Source: a bacterium (GTDB taxonomy: Bacteria; Patescibacteriota; Microgenomatia; UBA1406; GWC2-37-13). Taken from it: DNA of 34,659 nucleotides. The notes under the pieces are model-generated. The model was not told the origin of the DNA. It did not search any database and saw only the letters and a list, made by a program, of their open reading frames with translations. A program made the position numbers and the translations under genes. Every line of letters begins with the position of its first letter. Position 1 is the first letter of the stretch. This document shows positions 1-10,670 of the stretch, piece after piece. The stretch lies in assembly GCA_021796235.1 (NCBI GenBank), contig JAJYOJ010000002.1:1-34659 (forward strand), read 5' to 3'.

Positions 1-2
1 CG

Positions 3-3614
<3,612 letters not shown>

Positions 3615-3634
3615 AGAGACGATTATATCTTTCT

Positions 3635-6346
3635 ATGAAAAGTTTATTAAAATTCTGCAAAAATTATACGGTCGTATTCTTATTGTCTATAAATTTATTA
3701 ATTTCTCCGGTAATAAATACTCTAGTTTTTGCTCAAGACGCAACCTCATCAGCAAGCACTGTTGATACGGTTACTCCTACCGTTACGCCTATATCTATTC
3801 CAACCATAACTCAAGAGGTTACGCCCTCGGCCACACTCACGCCGCAACCAACAATAGTTCCAACCCTAACTCCGTCTGTGACTCCAGAGATTACTCCAAC
3901 AATCACCGCTACACCTACTCCTTTACCAGTCGATTTAAACCCCGTGACAACCAACTCGGCCACTCTTCAGGCCCCACCCAAAGTTGAGTTATTACCAAAA
4001 AAAGATTATCGGGCCAATGAATCAATTTATTTAACTCTCGAAAATACTGATTCGACTGAAATTAGAATGACTCTCATCAATAGCCGCAATGAGGAAGTCC
4101 CAGTAATTTTTAACGAGCAGAAAGCCAACTCATTAACAATTTTAACAATTAAACCTCCTCCCAATTTTCGCCCGGGGAAATACATTCTAAGAATCGTCGA
4201 CAGAAACGGCGCAGTTACGGAACAGCAATTTACTTGGGGAGTATTAGCAATTAATACCAATAAATCAATTTATTTGCCTAGCGAGCAAGCCGATCTGGCT
4301 ATGGCTGTACTTGATGAATCAGGGCGTATGGTTTGTGATGCAAAGCTGGAATTAAAGATTCAAAATTCAGATCTCGGAATAAACGATCTATTATCAACCG
4401 ATAATGGTCGCATTATTGTAAACCCCGAATGTAAGTCTTACACAATGATAGAAAAACCAGATTATGAAGCAAAATATCAGGTTGGATCAGCAGGGGTCTA
4501 TTCTCTTACTCTTACAGCTTCCACAAAAAATGGCAGTTATACAATTACCGACTCATTTGATGTGAGAGATAGTGTACCTTTTGATGTTGAGCGCGTTGGG
4601 CCGACCAGAATCTATGCACCGCTCAAGTACCATATGGGTTTAAATATTAAATTTAATCAAGATTTTGTTGGCCAGATTGTCGAAACAGTGCCGGTTGCTT
4701 TTACGACATTTCCAGATGAAAAGATTGCATATGATGATATTAAAATTGTCAACAATAACAATGAAAAAACGTCTTTATCAACAATTAATCTTAGTTATCC
4801 TTTTTCTGGCAACCACACAATAACGCAAGGGTTTGGAGTCCAAGAGACCGATCCTTTGATGAAAGCGAAATATGATAAATATGGTTTAATTGGTCATGAT
4901 GGCGTAGATTTCGATATGCCGGATGACACACCAGTTTTAGCGGTTGATGCCGGAGAAGTGATTTTAGCACAGGACTGGGATTATGGTCAGACAGTAATTA
5001 TTAAACACAGTTGGGGACAAAGTTATTATGGACACCTAAGTCAGTTTAATGTAAAAAAAGGTGATAAAGTTAATCGTGGCCAGGAGATTGGACTTTCAGG
5101 CCATTCGGGGTTGGCCACAGGCCCACATCTTCATTTTGGCATAAGGTTGAAAAATCATTATCTGTATAACGGTTATTTTGGCAAGATTGACCCGATGCCG
5201 TTTTTGGGAAAGAATACGCAATTGTCGGATTTTTCTGTCAAACAAATCAGTTGGAAAGTAAAAGCAAAGGCCGGCGATATCTTATCACTAGGTTATTACT
5301 TTACAACACCGACAATTAGCCCCGAGTTCTATCTTTTAGGACCATTGGTTATGAGGGACGGAAATTCTGGCCAGATTCTCTTTAGTGAGTTTCGTCAATG
5401 GCAGATAGCGGTTGACGCCACTAATTTTATAACTTCCGGAATCACCTGGAATGTGCCTGCGGACTGGAATAACAGCAATAATTTTATTGAAGTAATAGGC
5501 GGCGGCGGAGGAGGCGCTACTGGAGCTAATGCCAAGGGCGTCGGCGGCGGAGGCGGCGGAGGCGGTGCGTATTCTAAACAAACAAATGTGACCTTAACAG
5601 GCGGAGTCTCTGTTACAGTCGCAGTTGGTGCGGCTGGGGGTCTGGCCGGAGCAGGAGGGGATACTTATGTGTGTAATTCAACGAGTAACTGTGCAAATAT
5701 TAGCGGTACGGCGGTTGTTGTCGGAGCCAAGGGCGGCGGCGGAGCCTCTGGCGCAACTCTTGGTACACGTGGTTTGGCAACAGGCGGCAAGGGGGGAACG
5801 ACGGTAGATGGCGGTGATGGCGGCGGCGGAGCTACACCAACTAGTGCAAACTCCGGCGGCGGAGGCGGCGGCGGCGGCGGAGCTGGTGGTTGCGGTGCCG
5901 CAAGCTGTGTCTCATCAAGTCCGGGCGCTGCCGGATCCGCTGGAGTCTCTGGAAGCAATACTACGGGTGGAAACGGTGGCCAGGGTGATAGCACATTCGG
6001 CGGGACTTTTGGCACAGGCGGCCCGCTTAATACCGCCGGTACATCTGGAAGCGGCGGTACGGAATGGGATTCAAGCCATGGCTCCGGTGGCGGTGGAGGC
6101 GGCGGAGGGGGCGGAGGCAATGGTTTAGTTGGACAAAGTGGTGGGGCGGCAGGAGCCTATGGTGCCGGCGGAGGAGGAGGCGGCGGGGGAGGTAAAAACT
6201 CAACTGGAGGAAGCGGAACAGGAGGGAACGGAGGATTAATTGTATATACATACACTCCTGCACCAACAGGTCCAACTCTTGATCAACTTATGAGGCATGG
6301 TGAATGGTTCAACGGCTCGGGTGTCAGGCAGCCGTTTACCTTTTGA
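3635..6346 (+). CDS. Exported M23 peptidase with TP-rich stalk and glycine-rich tail
   Basis: The 903-residue protein starts with a signal peptide (residues 1-34, charged N-terminus, hydrophobic core, ending VFAQ). A threonine/proline-rich linker follows (about 45-105), then Ig-like beta domains (about 110-320). An M23 (LytM-type) metallopeptidase domain spans about 400-530. Its zinc ligands are visible as H421-x3-D425 (HDGVD) and the H498-L-H500 motif. After another beta segment, residues about 615-880 are glycine-rich with long Gly runs, and the end reads LMRHGEWFNGSGVRQPFTF. M23 enzymes cut peptidoglycan peptides; here the domain may remodel wall or act as a wall-binding scaffold. The gene lies 20 nt after the collagen-like gene. 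No clear Shine-Dalgarno precedes the ATG. The peptidase call is firm; the role of the Gly-rich part is unknown. Confidence 0.85.
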   Translation: MKSLLKFCKNYTVVFLLSINLLISPVINTLVFAQDATSSASTVDTVTPTVTPISIPTITQEVTPSATLTPQPTIVPTLTPSVTPEITPTITATPTPLPVDLNPVTTNSATLQAPPKVELLPKKDYRANESIYLTLENTDSTEIRMTLINSRNEEVPVIFNEQKANSLTILTIKPPPNFRPGKYILRIVDRNGAVTEQQFTWGVLAINTNKSIYLPSEQADLAMAVLDESGRMVCDAKLELKIQNSDLGINDLLSTDNGRIIVNPECKSYTMIEKPDYEAKYQVGSAGVYSLTLTASTKNGSYTITDSFDVRDSVPFDVERVGPTRIYAPLKYHMGLNIKFNQDFVGQIVETVPVAFTTFPDEKIAYDDIKIVNNNNEKTSLSTINLSYPFSGNHTITQGFGVQETDPLMKAKYDKYGLIGHDGVDFDMPDDTPVLAVDAGEVILAQDWDYGQTVIIKHSWGQSYYGHLSQFNVKKGDKVNRGQEIGLSGHSGLATGPHLHFGIRLKNHYLYNGYFGKIDPMPFLGKNTQLSDFSVKQISWKVKAKAGDILSLGYYFTTPTISPEFYLLGPLVMRDGNSGQILFSEFRQWQIAVDATNFITSGITWNVPADWNNSNNFIEVIGGGGGGATGANAKGVGGGGGGGGAYSKQTNVTLTGGVSVTVAVGAAGGLAGAGGDTYVCNSTSNCANISGTAVVVGAKGGGGASGATLGTRGLATGGKGGTTVDGGDGGGGATPTSANSGGGGGGGGGAGGCGAASCVSSSPGAAGSAGVSGSNTTGGNGGQGDSTFGGTFGTGGPLNTAGTSGSGGTEWDSSHGSGGGGGGGGGGGNGLVGQSGGAAGAYGAGGGGGGGGGKNSTGGSGTGGNGGLIVYTYTPAPTGPTLDQLMRHGEWFNGSGVRQPFTF

Positions 6347-6371
6347 CAGTTAGTTGCATTTAGATTATCAT
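6343..6371 (+). promoter_or_regulatory. Near-consensus promoter giving a leaderless start for 6379
   Basis: TTGACA (6343-6348), 17-bp spacer, TATCAT (6366-6371), then 7 nt to the ATG at 6379. The -35 overlaps the stop codon of the M23 gene. With a start site about 7 nt after the -10, the mRNA would begin at the ATG. Confidence 0.6.
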
Positions 6372-6378
6372 ACAGATA

Positions 6379-6813
6379 ATGAATAAATATAAAAAGCCGG
6401 CGCTACTTTTATTTATATTTTTTCTAATAATCATTGCAGGAATATTTTTTTTAAAATATCAGAACGTGCAGAAAGCTGTAACCAGTCCTCAAGTTCCTCA
6501 ACTTGAAGATACCAAGCAACTGGTTGATGAGGTCGGAAAATTAATGGTCCTGCCAAAAGAGGTTCCGACTATAGCGACAGTAACAGACATTACAAAACTT
6601 AAAAATCAGCCGTTTTTTGCGAATGCAAAAAACGGTGACAGAGTTCTACTTTATACCCAGGCTAAAAAAGCCATTCTTTATCGACCGTCAATTAAAAAGA
6701 TAATTGATGTTGAGCCTATTAATTTTACAAGTAATCAAATCGCAACTGGATCGGCAACCATCAGTCGAACTCCGACCAAATCCGCCAGTCAAAGTTCGAT
6801 TATAAATAAATAA
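6379..6813 (+). CDS. Small membrane-anchored protein of unknown function
   Basis: This 144-residue protein has an N-terminal hydrophobic segment (about 7-26) preceded by lysines, so it should be anchored in the membrane with the rest outside. The body carries a segment LPKEVPTIATVTD followed by QPFFANAKNGDRVLLY and KAILYRPSIKKIIDVEP, a pattern I associate with conserved Patescibacteria hypothetical proteins, though I cannot name a family. The C-terminus is Ser/Thr-rich and disordered. It has its own promoter and its 3' end overlaps the convergent MFS gene by 14 nt. The coding sequence includes a perfect 11-bp inverted repeat (6610-6635). Confidence 0.7.
   Translation: MNKYKKPALLLFIFFLIIIAGIFFLKYQNVQKAVTSPQVPQLEDTKQLVDEVGKLMVLPKEVPTIATVTDITKLKNQPFFANAKNGDRVLLYTQAKKAILYRPSIKKIIDVEPINFTSNQIATGSATISRTPTKSASQSSIINK
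6610..6635. repeat. Perfect 11-bp inverted repeat, 4-nt loop, inside a gene
   Basis: CCGTTTTTTGC (6610-6620), loop GAAT, GCAAAAAACGG (6625-6635). It lies inside the codons for QPFFANAKNGD of the small anchored protein. Confidence 0.8.
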
Positions 6814-8026
6814 AAATCGGCACAGAGATCAAAGCGCAAGTTGCTCCGAAAATAAATGCGGCTTCCGGAGAGAACGCCGACCATAAAATTCCGGCGACGA
6901 CAGAGGCTAAAAGAGTGAATATACTGGTTACCGTTTGCAAAAGTCCGTAGGCCGTTCCGGCTTCTTCTTTACTAATATAGGAACCGACAATTGCCTTAGA
7001 AACAGTGTCGGTGATTGCGATATAAACACCGTAAACGGCAAAAAGCGGCCAGACAAAAATTGCAGTTTTATTGAAAGCAAACCCGAGATAGACAAAAACA
7101 AATATTAAAATCCCTGCGATAAAAACCTTCTTGCTGCCGATTTTATCCGAAAGGCTTCCGGCGGGGGCGGAGAATAATGTATACATTAGGTTATACAAAA
7201 CGTAGGCCAGAATAACCAGAGAGAGGCTGATTTCCAGACTTTTAGCCCGTAAAATCAAAAACGCGTTAGTGCTATTACCCAGGGAAAAAACCGCCATGGC
7301 CAGAAGAAAGAGTTTGAATTTGGGAGAGAGACTTTTAAATCGATCTAGAAAAAAAAGGTGGAGCGGGCGGGGGGGCTCCCCGACAGCATGCAGTCCATCC
7401 ATTTGGACGAACCCCGGCGGGAAGACGAGCCGCGGCAGAATCTGTTTTTTCGTGACCTGTCTTTTCGGATCTTTAATAAAATACAAAAATAGAATTGCAA
7501 TAAAAGAAGGAACTATTGCAATATATAAGATATGACGGATGTTAAAATGCCAGATATTTAGAAGTAAAAGTGCAATTAGAGGTCCAACGACCGCCCCTAT
7601 TGAATCGAAACTGCGATGAACCCCAAAAATTAGGCCCTTATTACTTCTATCTGTCTGTTCCAATAGGAGCGCATCGCGGGCACCGGTTCGCAGCCCCTTA
7701 CCAAAACGGTCGCTAAAACGGCCTAAGAAAACAAGCGGCCAACTTCCGGCCAGTGCAATCATTATCTTTGATAATGCCGAGCTAAAATAGCCCAAAAAAA
7801 CGAAAATTTTACGTCTTTGCAGCCGGTCGGAAATATAGCCAAAAATAGTCTTAAAAAGAGAAGACGATCCCTCGGCCACACCTTCGATAAGTCCGACCAC
7901 CACAACCGGTGCGCCCAAAATTTGCGTGATAAATATAGGTAAGATAGGATAGAGTATCTCCGAGCCAATATCGTTGAAAAGGCTTACAATACCCAAAATC
8001 CATACCTGGCGCGGAATTTTTTTCAT
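6800..8026 (-). CDS. MFS transporter
   Basis: Twelve-helix major facilitator superfamily permease of 408 residues from the chosen start at 8026 (MKKIPRQVWILG). A longer frame reaches 8146, but it would overlap the divergent gene and adds 40 non-conserved residues; the 8026 ATG has a purine-rich GAGAGA just upstream. The MFS signature is clear in the N-half: GYISDRLQRRK in the loop between helices 2 and 3, then FSDRFGKGLRTGARDALL. This motif occurs in MFS drug or metabolite exporters; the substrate cannot be read from sequence. The central cytoplasmic loop (residues about 198-222) contains an unusual proline-rich insert, PPGFVQMDGLHAVGEPPRP, coded by a GC-rich block. The 3' end overlaps the convergent small anchored protein by 14 nt. 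Confidence 0.85.
   Translation of the reverse strand: MKKIPRQVWILGIVSLFNDIGSEILYPILPIFITQILGAPVVVVGLIEGVAEGSSSLFKTIFGYISDRLQRRKIFVFLGYFSSALSKIMIALAGSWPLVFLGRFSDRFGKGLRTGARDALLLEQTDRSNKGLIFGVHRSFDSIGAVVGPLIALLLLNIWHFNIRHILYIAIVPSFIAILFLYFIKDPKRQVTKKQILPRLVFPPGFVQMDGLHAVGEPPRPLHLFFLDRFKSLSPKFKLFLLAMAVFSLGNSTNAFLILRAKSLEISLSLVILAYVLYNLMYTLFSAPAGSLSDKIGSKKVFIAGILIFVFVYLGFAFNKTAIFVWPLFAVYGVYIAITDTVSKAIVGSYISKEEAGTAYGLLQTVTSIFTLLASVVAGILWSAFSPEAAFIFGATCALISVPIFIYL
7358..7432. repeat. GC-rich in-frame insert in the MFS central loop
   Basis: A strongly GC-rich block in an otherwise AT-rich gene. It contains GGGCTCC (7373-7379), TGCAG (7389-7393), a 5-bp stem GTCCA/TGGAC (7393-7408) and CCGGCGGG (7414-7421). 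It encodes a non-helical Pro/Gly-rich loop. The intergenic block at 9257-9285 shares GGGCTCC and TGCAG in the same order on the opposite strand, so both may be copies of one small element. Confidence 0.4.
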
Positions 8027-8068
8027 ATTGTCTCTCTTTTTAAAATTATATGATATCATGTTCAATAA

Positions 8069-8653
8069 ATGAGTGAGAAGAAAGTTTACATCGGAGTTGT
8101 GGGACAGATTGCCTGTGGGAAAGGCGAACTGGTAGGCTATCTTCAAAAAAAATTCGATTTTACGGTTTTCTCTCTTTCCTCAATCGTGCATGAAGAAGTT
8201 GCTAAAAGAAAAATTGCTAACTTCACACGAAAAACGCTGCAAGATATAGGGGATGAATTAAGGAAAAAATACGGCCGTGATGTTTTAGCTAAACGAGCCA
8301 TAGCGTTTTTGAACAAAAAAAACATTTCACGCGCGGTCATTGAGGGGATCAGAAATACTGCGGAGGTTGAATATCTTAAAAAACTGCCGCAGTTTACGCT
8401 TATTGGTGTGAAAGCCAAAAGAGAGTTGCGTTTTAGCCGGTTATTAAATCGTAAAAAGCAATGGGATCCCAAAACCTGGGACGATTTTTTGGTCGTTGAT
8501 CGCCGCGATTTGGGGGTCGGACAAAAACGTGAAGGTCAGCAGGTGGGGAAGTGTCTACATTATTGTGACTATGTACTGACAAACAATAAAGACGTGAAGG
8601 ATTTTCAGAGAAAGGTTGAAAAATCAGTTGCCAAAGTCATTTACCAAACATAA
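8069..8653 (+). CDS. UPF0200-like P-loop nucleotide kinase family protein
   Basis: The 194-residue P-loop NTPase has a Walker A at G12-QIAC-G17-K18 (GQIACGKGEL); the usual Ser/Thr after Lys is Gly. The layout matches the archaeal UPF0200 / adenylate-kinase-like group: FSLSSIVHEEVAKR, then LQDIGDELRKKYGRDVLAKRA, VIEGIRNTAEVEYLKK, a lid-like RFSRLLNRKKQWDPKTWDDFLVVDRRDLGVG, and the final CDYVLTNN. Related proteins include dephospho-CoA kinase-like and dCMP-kinase-like enzymes, so phosphorylation of a nucleotide or nucleotide-like substrate is likely but unproven. It is divergent from the MFS gene and overlaps the convergent NDK gene by 17 nt. Two NDKs and a thymidylate kinase lie nearby, which favours a nucleotide role. 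Confidence 0.75.
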   Translation: MSEKKVYIGVVGQIACGKGELVGYLQKKFDFTVFSLSSIVHEEVAKRKIANFTRKTLQDIGDELRKKYGRDVLAKRAIAFLNKKNISRAVIEGIRNTAEVEYLKKLPQFTLIGVKAKRELRFSRLLNRKKQWDPKTWDDFLVVDRRDLGVGQKREGQQVGKCLHYCDYVLTNNKDVKDFQRKVEKSVAKVIYQT

Positions 8654-9224
8654 TTCTTTCGTCAGCCCGCTCGTAGGAGAAAAGCTCGTTATCCTTAAAC
8701 CAAATCTTGATTTCTTTTTCGCCGTCCTCAACCGTATCCGAAGCATGAATTAGGTTTCTTACCGGACGGTTTTGTTCATTGGCAAGATCAATTATGTCGT
8801 GGGAAAAATCTCCCCGGATAGTCCCGGCCGCCGCCAATATAGGCAAGGTATTGCCCGAGATTTTTCGGACAACCTCTATACATTCATAACCTTCAACAAC
8901 TGTTAAGAAAACTGGAGACTCTTGAAGGTAGTCGATGAGCCAGTTTTTGACTGTTTTACCAATCGAGACGGCAGCATCTGTCCCAAATATTTTTTTTGCA
9001 TCCAGTCCTTTTTTCGCATAATTTGTTAACGTCCGTTCACCCACCTTTTTAAACCACGCGTCGGTATCTGGATAGTGGGCGACTATCTTTTCCTTGGTCG
9101 CCCACTCGAATTTAAGTCCGACAACAGTTAAACCAACTCGCTCAAAACGTTTGAGGATTTTACCGATAAGCCCTCTTTGCACTCCGTCGGGTTTGATTAA
9201 AAGTAAAGCGCGTTGTTTTTTCAT
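8637..9224 (-). CDS. ndk: Nucleoside diphosphate kinase, long form
   Basis: The 195-residue protein starts with the canonical NDK strand ALLLIKPDGVQRGLIGKIL. The catalytic histidine is H150 in RNLIHASDT, matching the family's N-x-I-H-x-S-D pattern. NDK transfers gamma-phosphate from ATP to NDPs through this phosphohistidine. Typical bacterial NDKs have about 140 residues; the extra length lies mainly at about 50-100 (YPDTDAWFKKVGERTLTNYAKKGLDAKKIFGTD) and in the C-terminal tail, as in other CPR and archaeal-like long forms. It lies downstream of a second NDK-like gene on the same strand, separated by 93 nt holding a GC-rich element. It is the better candidate of the pair for the housekeeping enzyme. 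Confidence 0.88.
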   Translation of the reverse strand: MKKQRALLLIKPDGVQRGLIGKILKRFERVGLTVVGLKFEWATKEKIVAHYPDTDAWFKKVGERTLTNYAKKGLDAKKIFGTDAAVSIGKTVKNWLIDYLQESPVFLTVVEGYECIEVVRKISGNTLPILAAAGTIRGDFSHDIIDLANEQNRPVRNLIHASDTVEDGEKEIKIWFKDNELFSYERADERIMFGK

Positions 9225-9256
9225 ATTATTAACCGCTCGATATTAAATTTTTTATT

Positions 9257-9285
9257 CTCCGGCGGGCACCCATCTGCAGGAGCCC
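9257..9285. repeat. GC-rich element between the two NDK genes
   Basis: A GC-rich patch in an AT-rich 93-nt gap: CTCC (9257-9260), CCGGCGGG (9259-9266), CTGCA (9274-9278), GGAGCCC (9279-9285). CTCC can pair with GGAG or GGGC with GCCC, in interleaved order. On the minus strand it shares GGGCTCC and TGCAG with the block in the MFS gene. Confidence 0.4.
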
Positions 9286-9317
9286 AAGAGCGAAAAAAAA
9301 TTCAATATCTTCGCTAT

Positions 9318-9896
9318 TTATTTCAGGTACAACTTATCAATATCTCTTTCATAATTTTTAAACTCTGTTGTGCTAAACCAATATTTTATTTCTCTTTCGG
9401 CTTCGTCTTTTGATCCGGATGCGTGAACAAAAGTTTTTACCACACGATCTAAACCCGAGGAGAGAGCCGAGGAGTCAAAAGAATAGGTGGAATGAAGTGT
9501 TCCGGTTTGAGCCAATAGTGGGATAGTATGACCGCGTAATTTACGGGCAACAGCAACTGCATCCGGTCCTTCCCAGACCATAACGATTATTGGTCCTTCG
9601 GACCAGTACTTGATCAAACGATCGTAGACGAATTGGCCAAGCTTTAGACTGTCATCAGTACCCATTTTAGTTTTTACATCTACGCCGGATTCTTTAAAAC
9701 TGGCTAAGGTTTTTTGACCCATTTCTCGCATCCAGTCTGGCGTTCCCGGATAATGATTTTTTATAACTTTAGTATCCGGTTTGACCATTTTAGCCGTGAG
9801 AAGTTTCAGACCGACTTTCTCAAACGTCTCAATCACGGTTCCAATGAGTCCGCGCTTAACCGCATCAGGCTTAATTATGATTAAAGTTTTCTCCAT
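9318..9896 (-). CDS. Second, divergent nucleoside diphosphate kinase-like protein
   Basis: From ATG 9896 the protein has 192 residues and begins MEKTLIIIKPDAVKRGLIG, the standard NDK N-terminus. A TTG at 9905 with AGGA 5 nt upstream is an alternative start. The putative catalytic H148 is kept (KTFVHASGS), but the family's Asn three residues before the His is Thr and the following Asp is Gly, so activity or specificity may differ from the paralogue at 8637. Overall design matches that paralogue, including the extended middle region (YPGTPDWMREMGQKTL). The 5' end overlaps the 3' end of the thymidylate kinase gene, so the two are probably translated from one mRNA. It could be a specialised NTP-forming kinase; this is inference. 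Confidence 0.82.
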   Translation of the reverse strand: MEKTLIIIKPDAVKRGLIGTVIETFEKVGLKLLTAKMVKPDTKVIKNHYPGTPDWMREMGQKTLASFKESGVDVKTKMGTDDSLKLGQFVYDRLIKYWSEGPIIVMVWEGPDAVAVARKLRGHTIPLLAQTGTLHSTYSFDSSALSSGLDRVVKTFVHASGSKDEAEREIKYWFSTTEFKNYERDIDKLYLK

Positions 9897-10512
9897 ATTT
9901 AGCAATAATTTCCTGAGTTACTTTTTCTATTTTCTGTTCTCCATTAATTCTGATCCATTTTGTCCAGACTTGTCGATTCGCCAAATCTTGGTATTTTTCG
10001 TAGGTTTTTTTCATGAAATTCAGATCTTTTTCACGGAAGTTCAACTCTTTTTCTTCACCGTACTTCCATTTGATAGCAACTTCGGGTTTAACATCCAAAA
10101 AAAACACTACATCAGGTTTAATTATGCCAAAATGCTTGGCGTATGACAAGGCATATTCTTCGCTAAATCCTTCCAATGTTTGATAACAAAGCGTAGTTGT
10201 AAAATAACGATCGGCGACTAAGACTTTTTTCTTAACAGCAGATTCTGTCACTCGCGATCCCTTCTCGCTCGTGACACCTGCTGCGTTTCGTATCATTTCT
10301 GAATCAAAAATGAATTGTAACGTATAGAGAAGGAATTGTTGTCGAGCATCAAGTTTTTTATTTTCATATAAAAACTCCCTGATCATCTTGCCAACTGGAG
10401 TATCGTAGTGGGGGAATTTAATTAAAGAGGTATTGTTACCGAGTTTACGGGTTATGAGTTCGGCTTGAGTTTGGCAACCGGCTCCGTCTATTCCTTCAAT
10501 TACAATAAACAT
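9871..10512 (-). CDS. tmk: Thymidylate kinase-like protein with altered P-loop
   Basis: The 213-residue protein matches thymidylate kinase: MFIVIEGIDGAG at the start, KFPHYDTPVGKMIREFL, the DRY motif in VLVADRYFTTTLCYQ, and KPDVVFFLDVKPEVA. These enzymes phosphorylate dTMP to dTDP. The P-loop reads G7-IDGA-G12-C13-Q14-T15, so the usual Walker A lysine is Cys13 and the next Ser/Thr is Gln. A segment at about 76-93 (GVTSEKGSRVTESAVKKK) looks inserted just before the DRY strand and is partly coded by a 31-nt imperfect palindrome. A consensus promoter gives a leaderless start. Downstream, in the same direction and overlapping, is the divergent NDK paralogue, giving a short dTMP to dTDP to dTTP route. 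The family call is good; normal activity is less certain. Confidence 0.82.
   Translation of the reverse strand: MFIVIEGIDGAGCQTQAELITRKLGNNTSLIKFPHYDTPVGKMIREFLYENKKLDARQQFLLYTLQFIFDSEMIRNAAGVTSEKGSRVTESAVKKKVLVADRYFTTTLCYQTLEGFSEEYALSYAKHFGIIKPDVVFFLDVKPEVAIKWKYGEEKELNFREKDLNFMKKTYEKYQDLANRQVWTKWIRINGEQKIEKVTQEIIAKYGENFNHN
10246..10276. repeat. 31-nt imperfect palindrome inserted in tmk
   Basis: TGTCAC (10246-10251) pairs with GTGACA (10271-10276); inside it GCG (10254-10256) pairs with CGC (10266-10268) after two mismatches, around a 9-nt loop ATCCCTTCT. It resembles the widespread TGTCATTCTGAGCG...CGCGAGTGACA type of palindromic intergenic repeat, recalled from other genomes and not checked. 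It falls in a loop-like extra segment of the kinase. Confidence 0.55.
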
Positions 10513-10518
10513 GCAATC

Positions 10519-10547
10519 ATTATAAAAGCTGCAAACTCAAATGTCAA
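10519..10547 (-). promoter_or_regulatory. Consensus promoter with leaderless start for tmk
   Basis: On the minus strand TTGACA (10547-10542), a 17-bp spacer, TATAAT (10524-10519), then 6 nt to the ATG at 10512. Both hexamers match the sigma-70 consensus fully. No room remains for a Shine-Dalgarno. Confidence 0.75.
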
Positions 10548-10597
10548 AGCTCAACCCCGATTATCCGGGTCAAATCTGATAAAATATAGATGATTTA

Positions 10598-10669
10598 GCC
10601 CCTATAGCTCAACGGATAGAGCAGACCCGTCCTAAGGGTACGATGGGAGTCCAATTCTTCCTGGGGGCA
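10598..10669 (+). tRNA. tRNA-Arg(CCT)
   Basis: 72-nt cloverleaf: acceptor GCCCCTA / TGGGGGC (one G-T pair), D-stem GCTC/GAGC, anticodon stem GACCC/GGGTA with a G-A mismatch at 27-43, loop GTCCTAA with anticodon CCT, T-stem GGGAG/CTTCC, discriminator A. CCA is not encoded (sequence continues CAT). The sortase ATG lies at 10671, one nucleotide after the mature tRNA end. Confidence 0.88.
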
Positions 10670-10670
10670 C

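Noticed and set aside
5665-6128. Poly-Pro minus-strand ORF and Ala-rich plus-strand ORFs in the Gly-rich region
   Set aside because: They are by-products of GGC/GGA runs in the glycine-rich tail of the M23 protein.
8027-8146. 40-residue N-terminal extension of the MFS gene
   Set aside because: It crosses the start of the divergent UPF0200-like gene, lacks hydrophobic or conserved residues, and the internal ATG at 8026 has a purine-rich upstream site.
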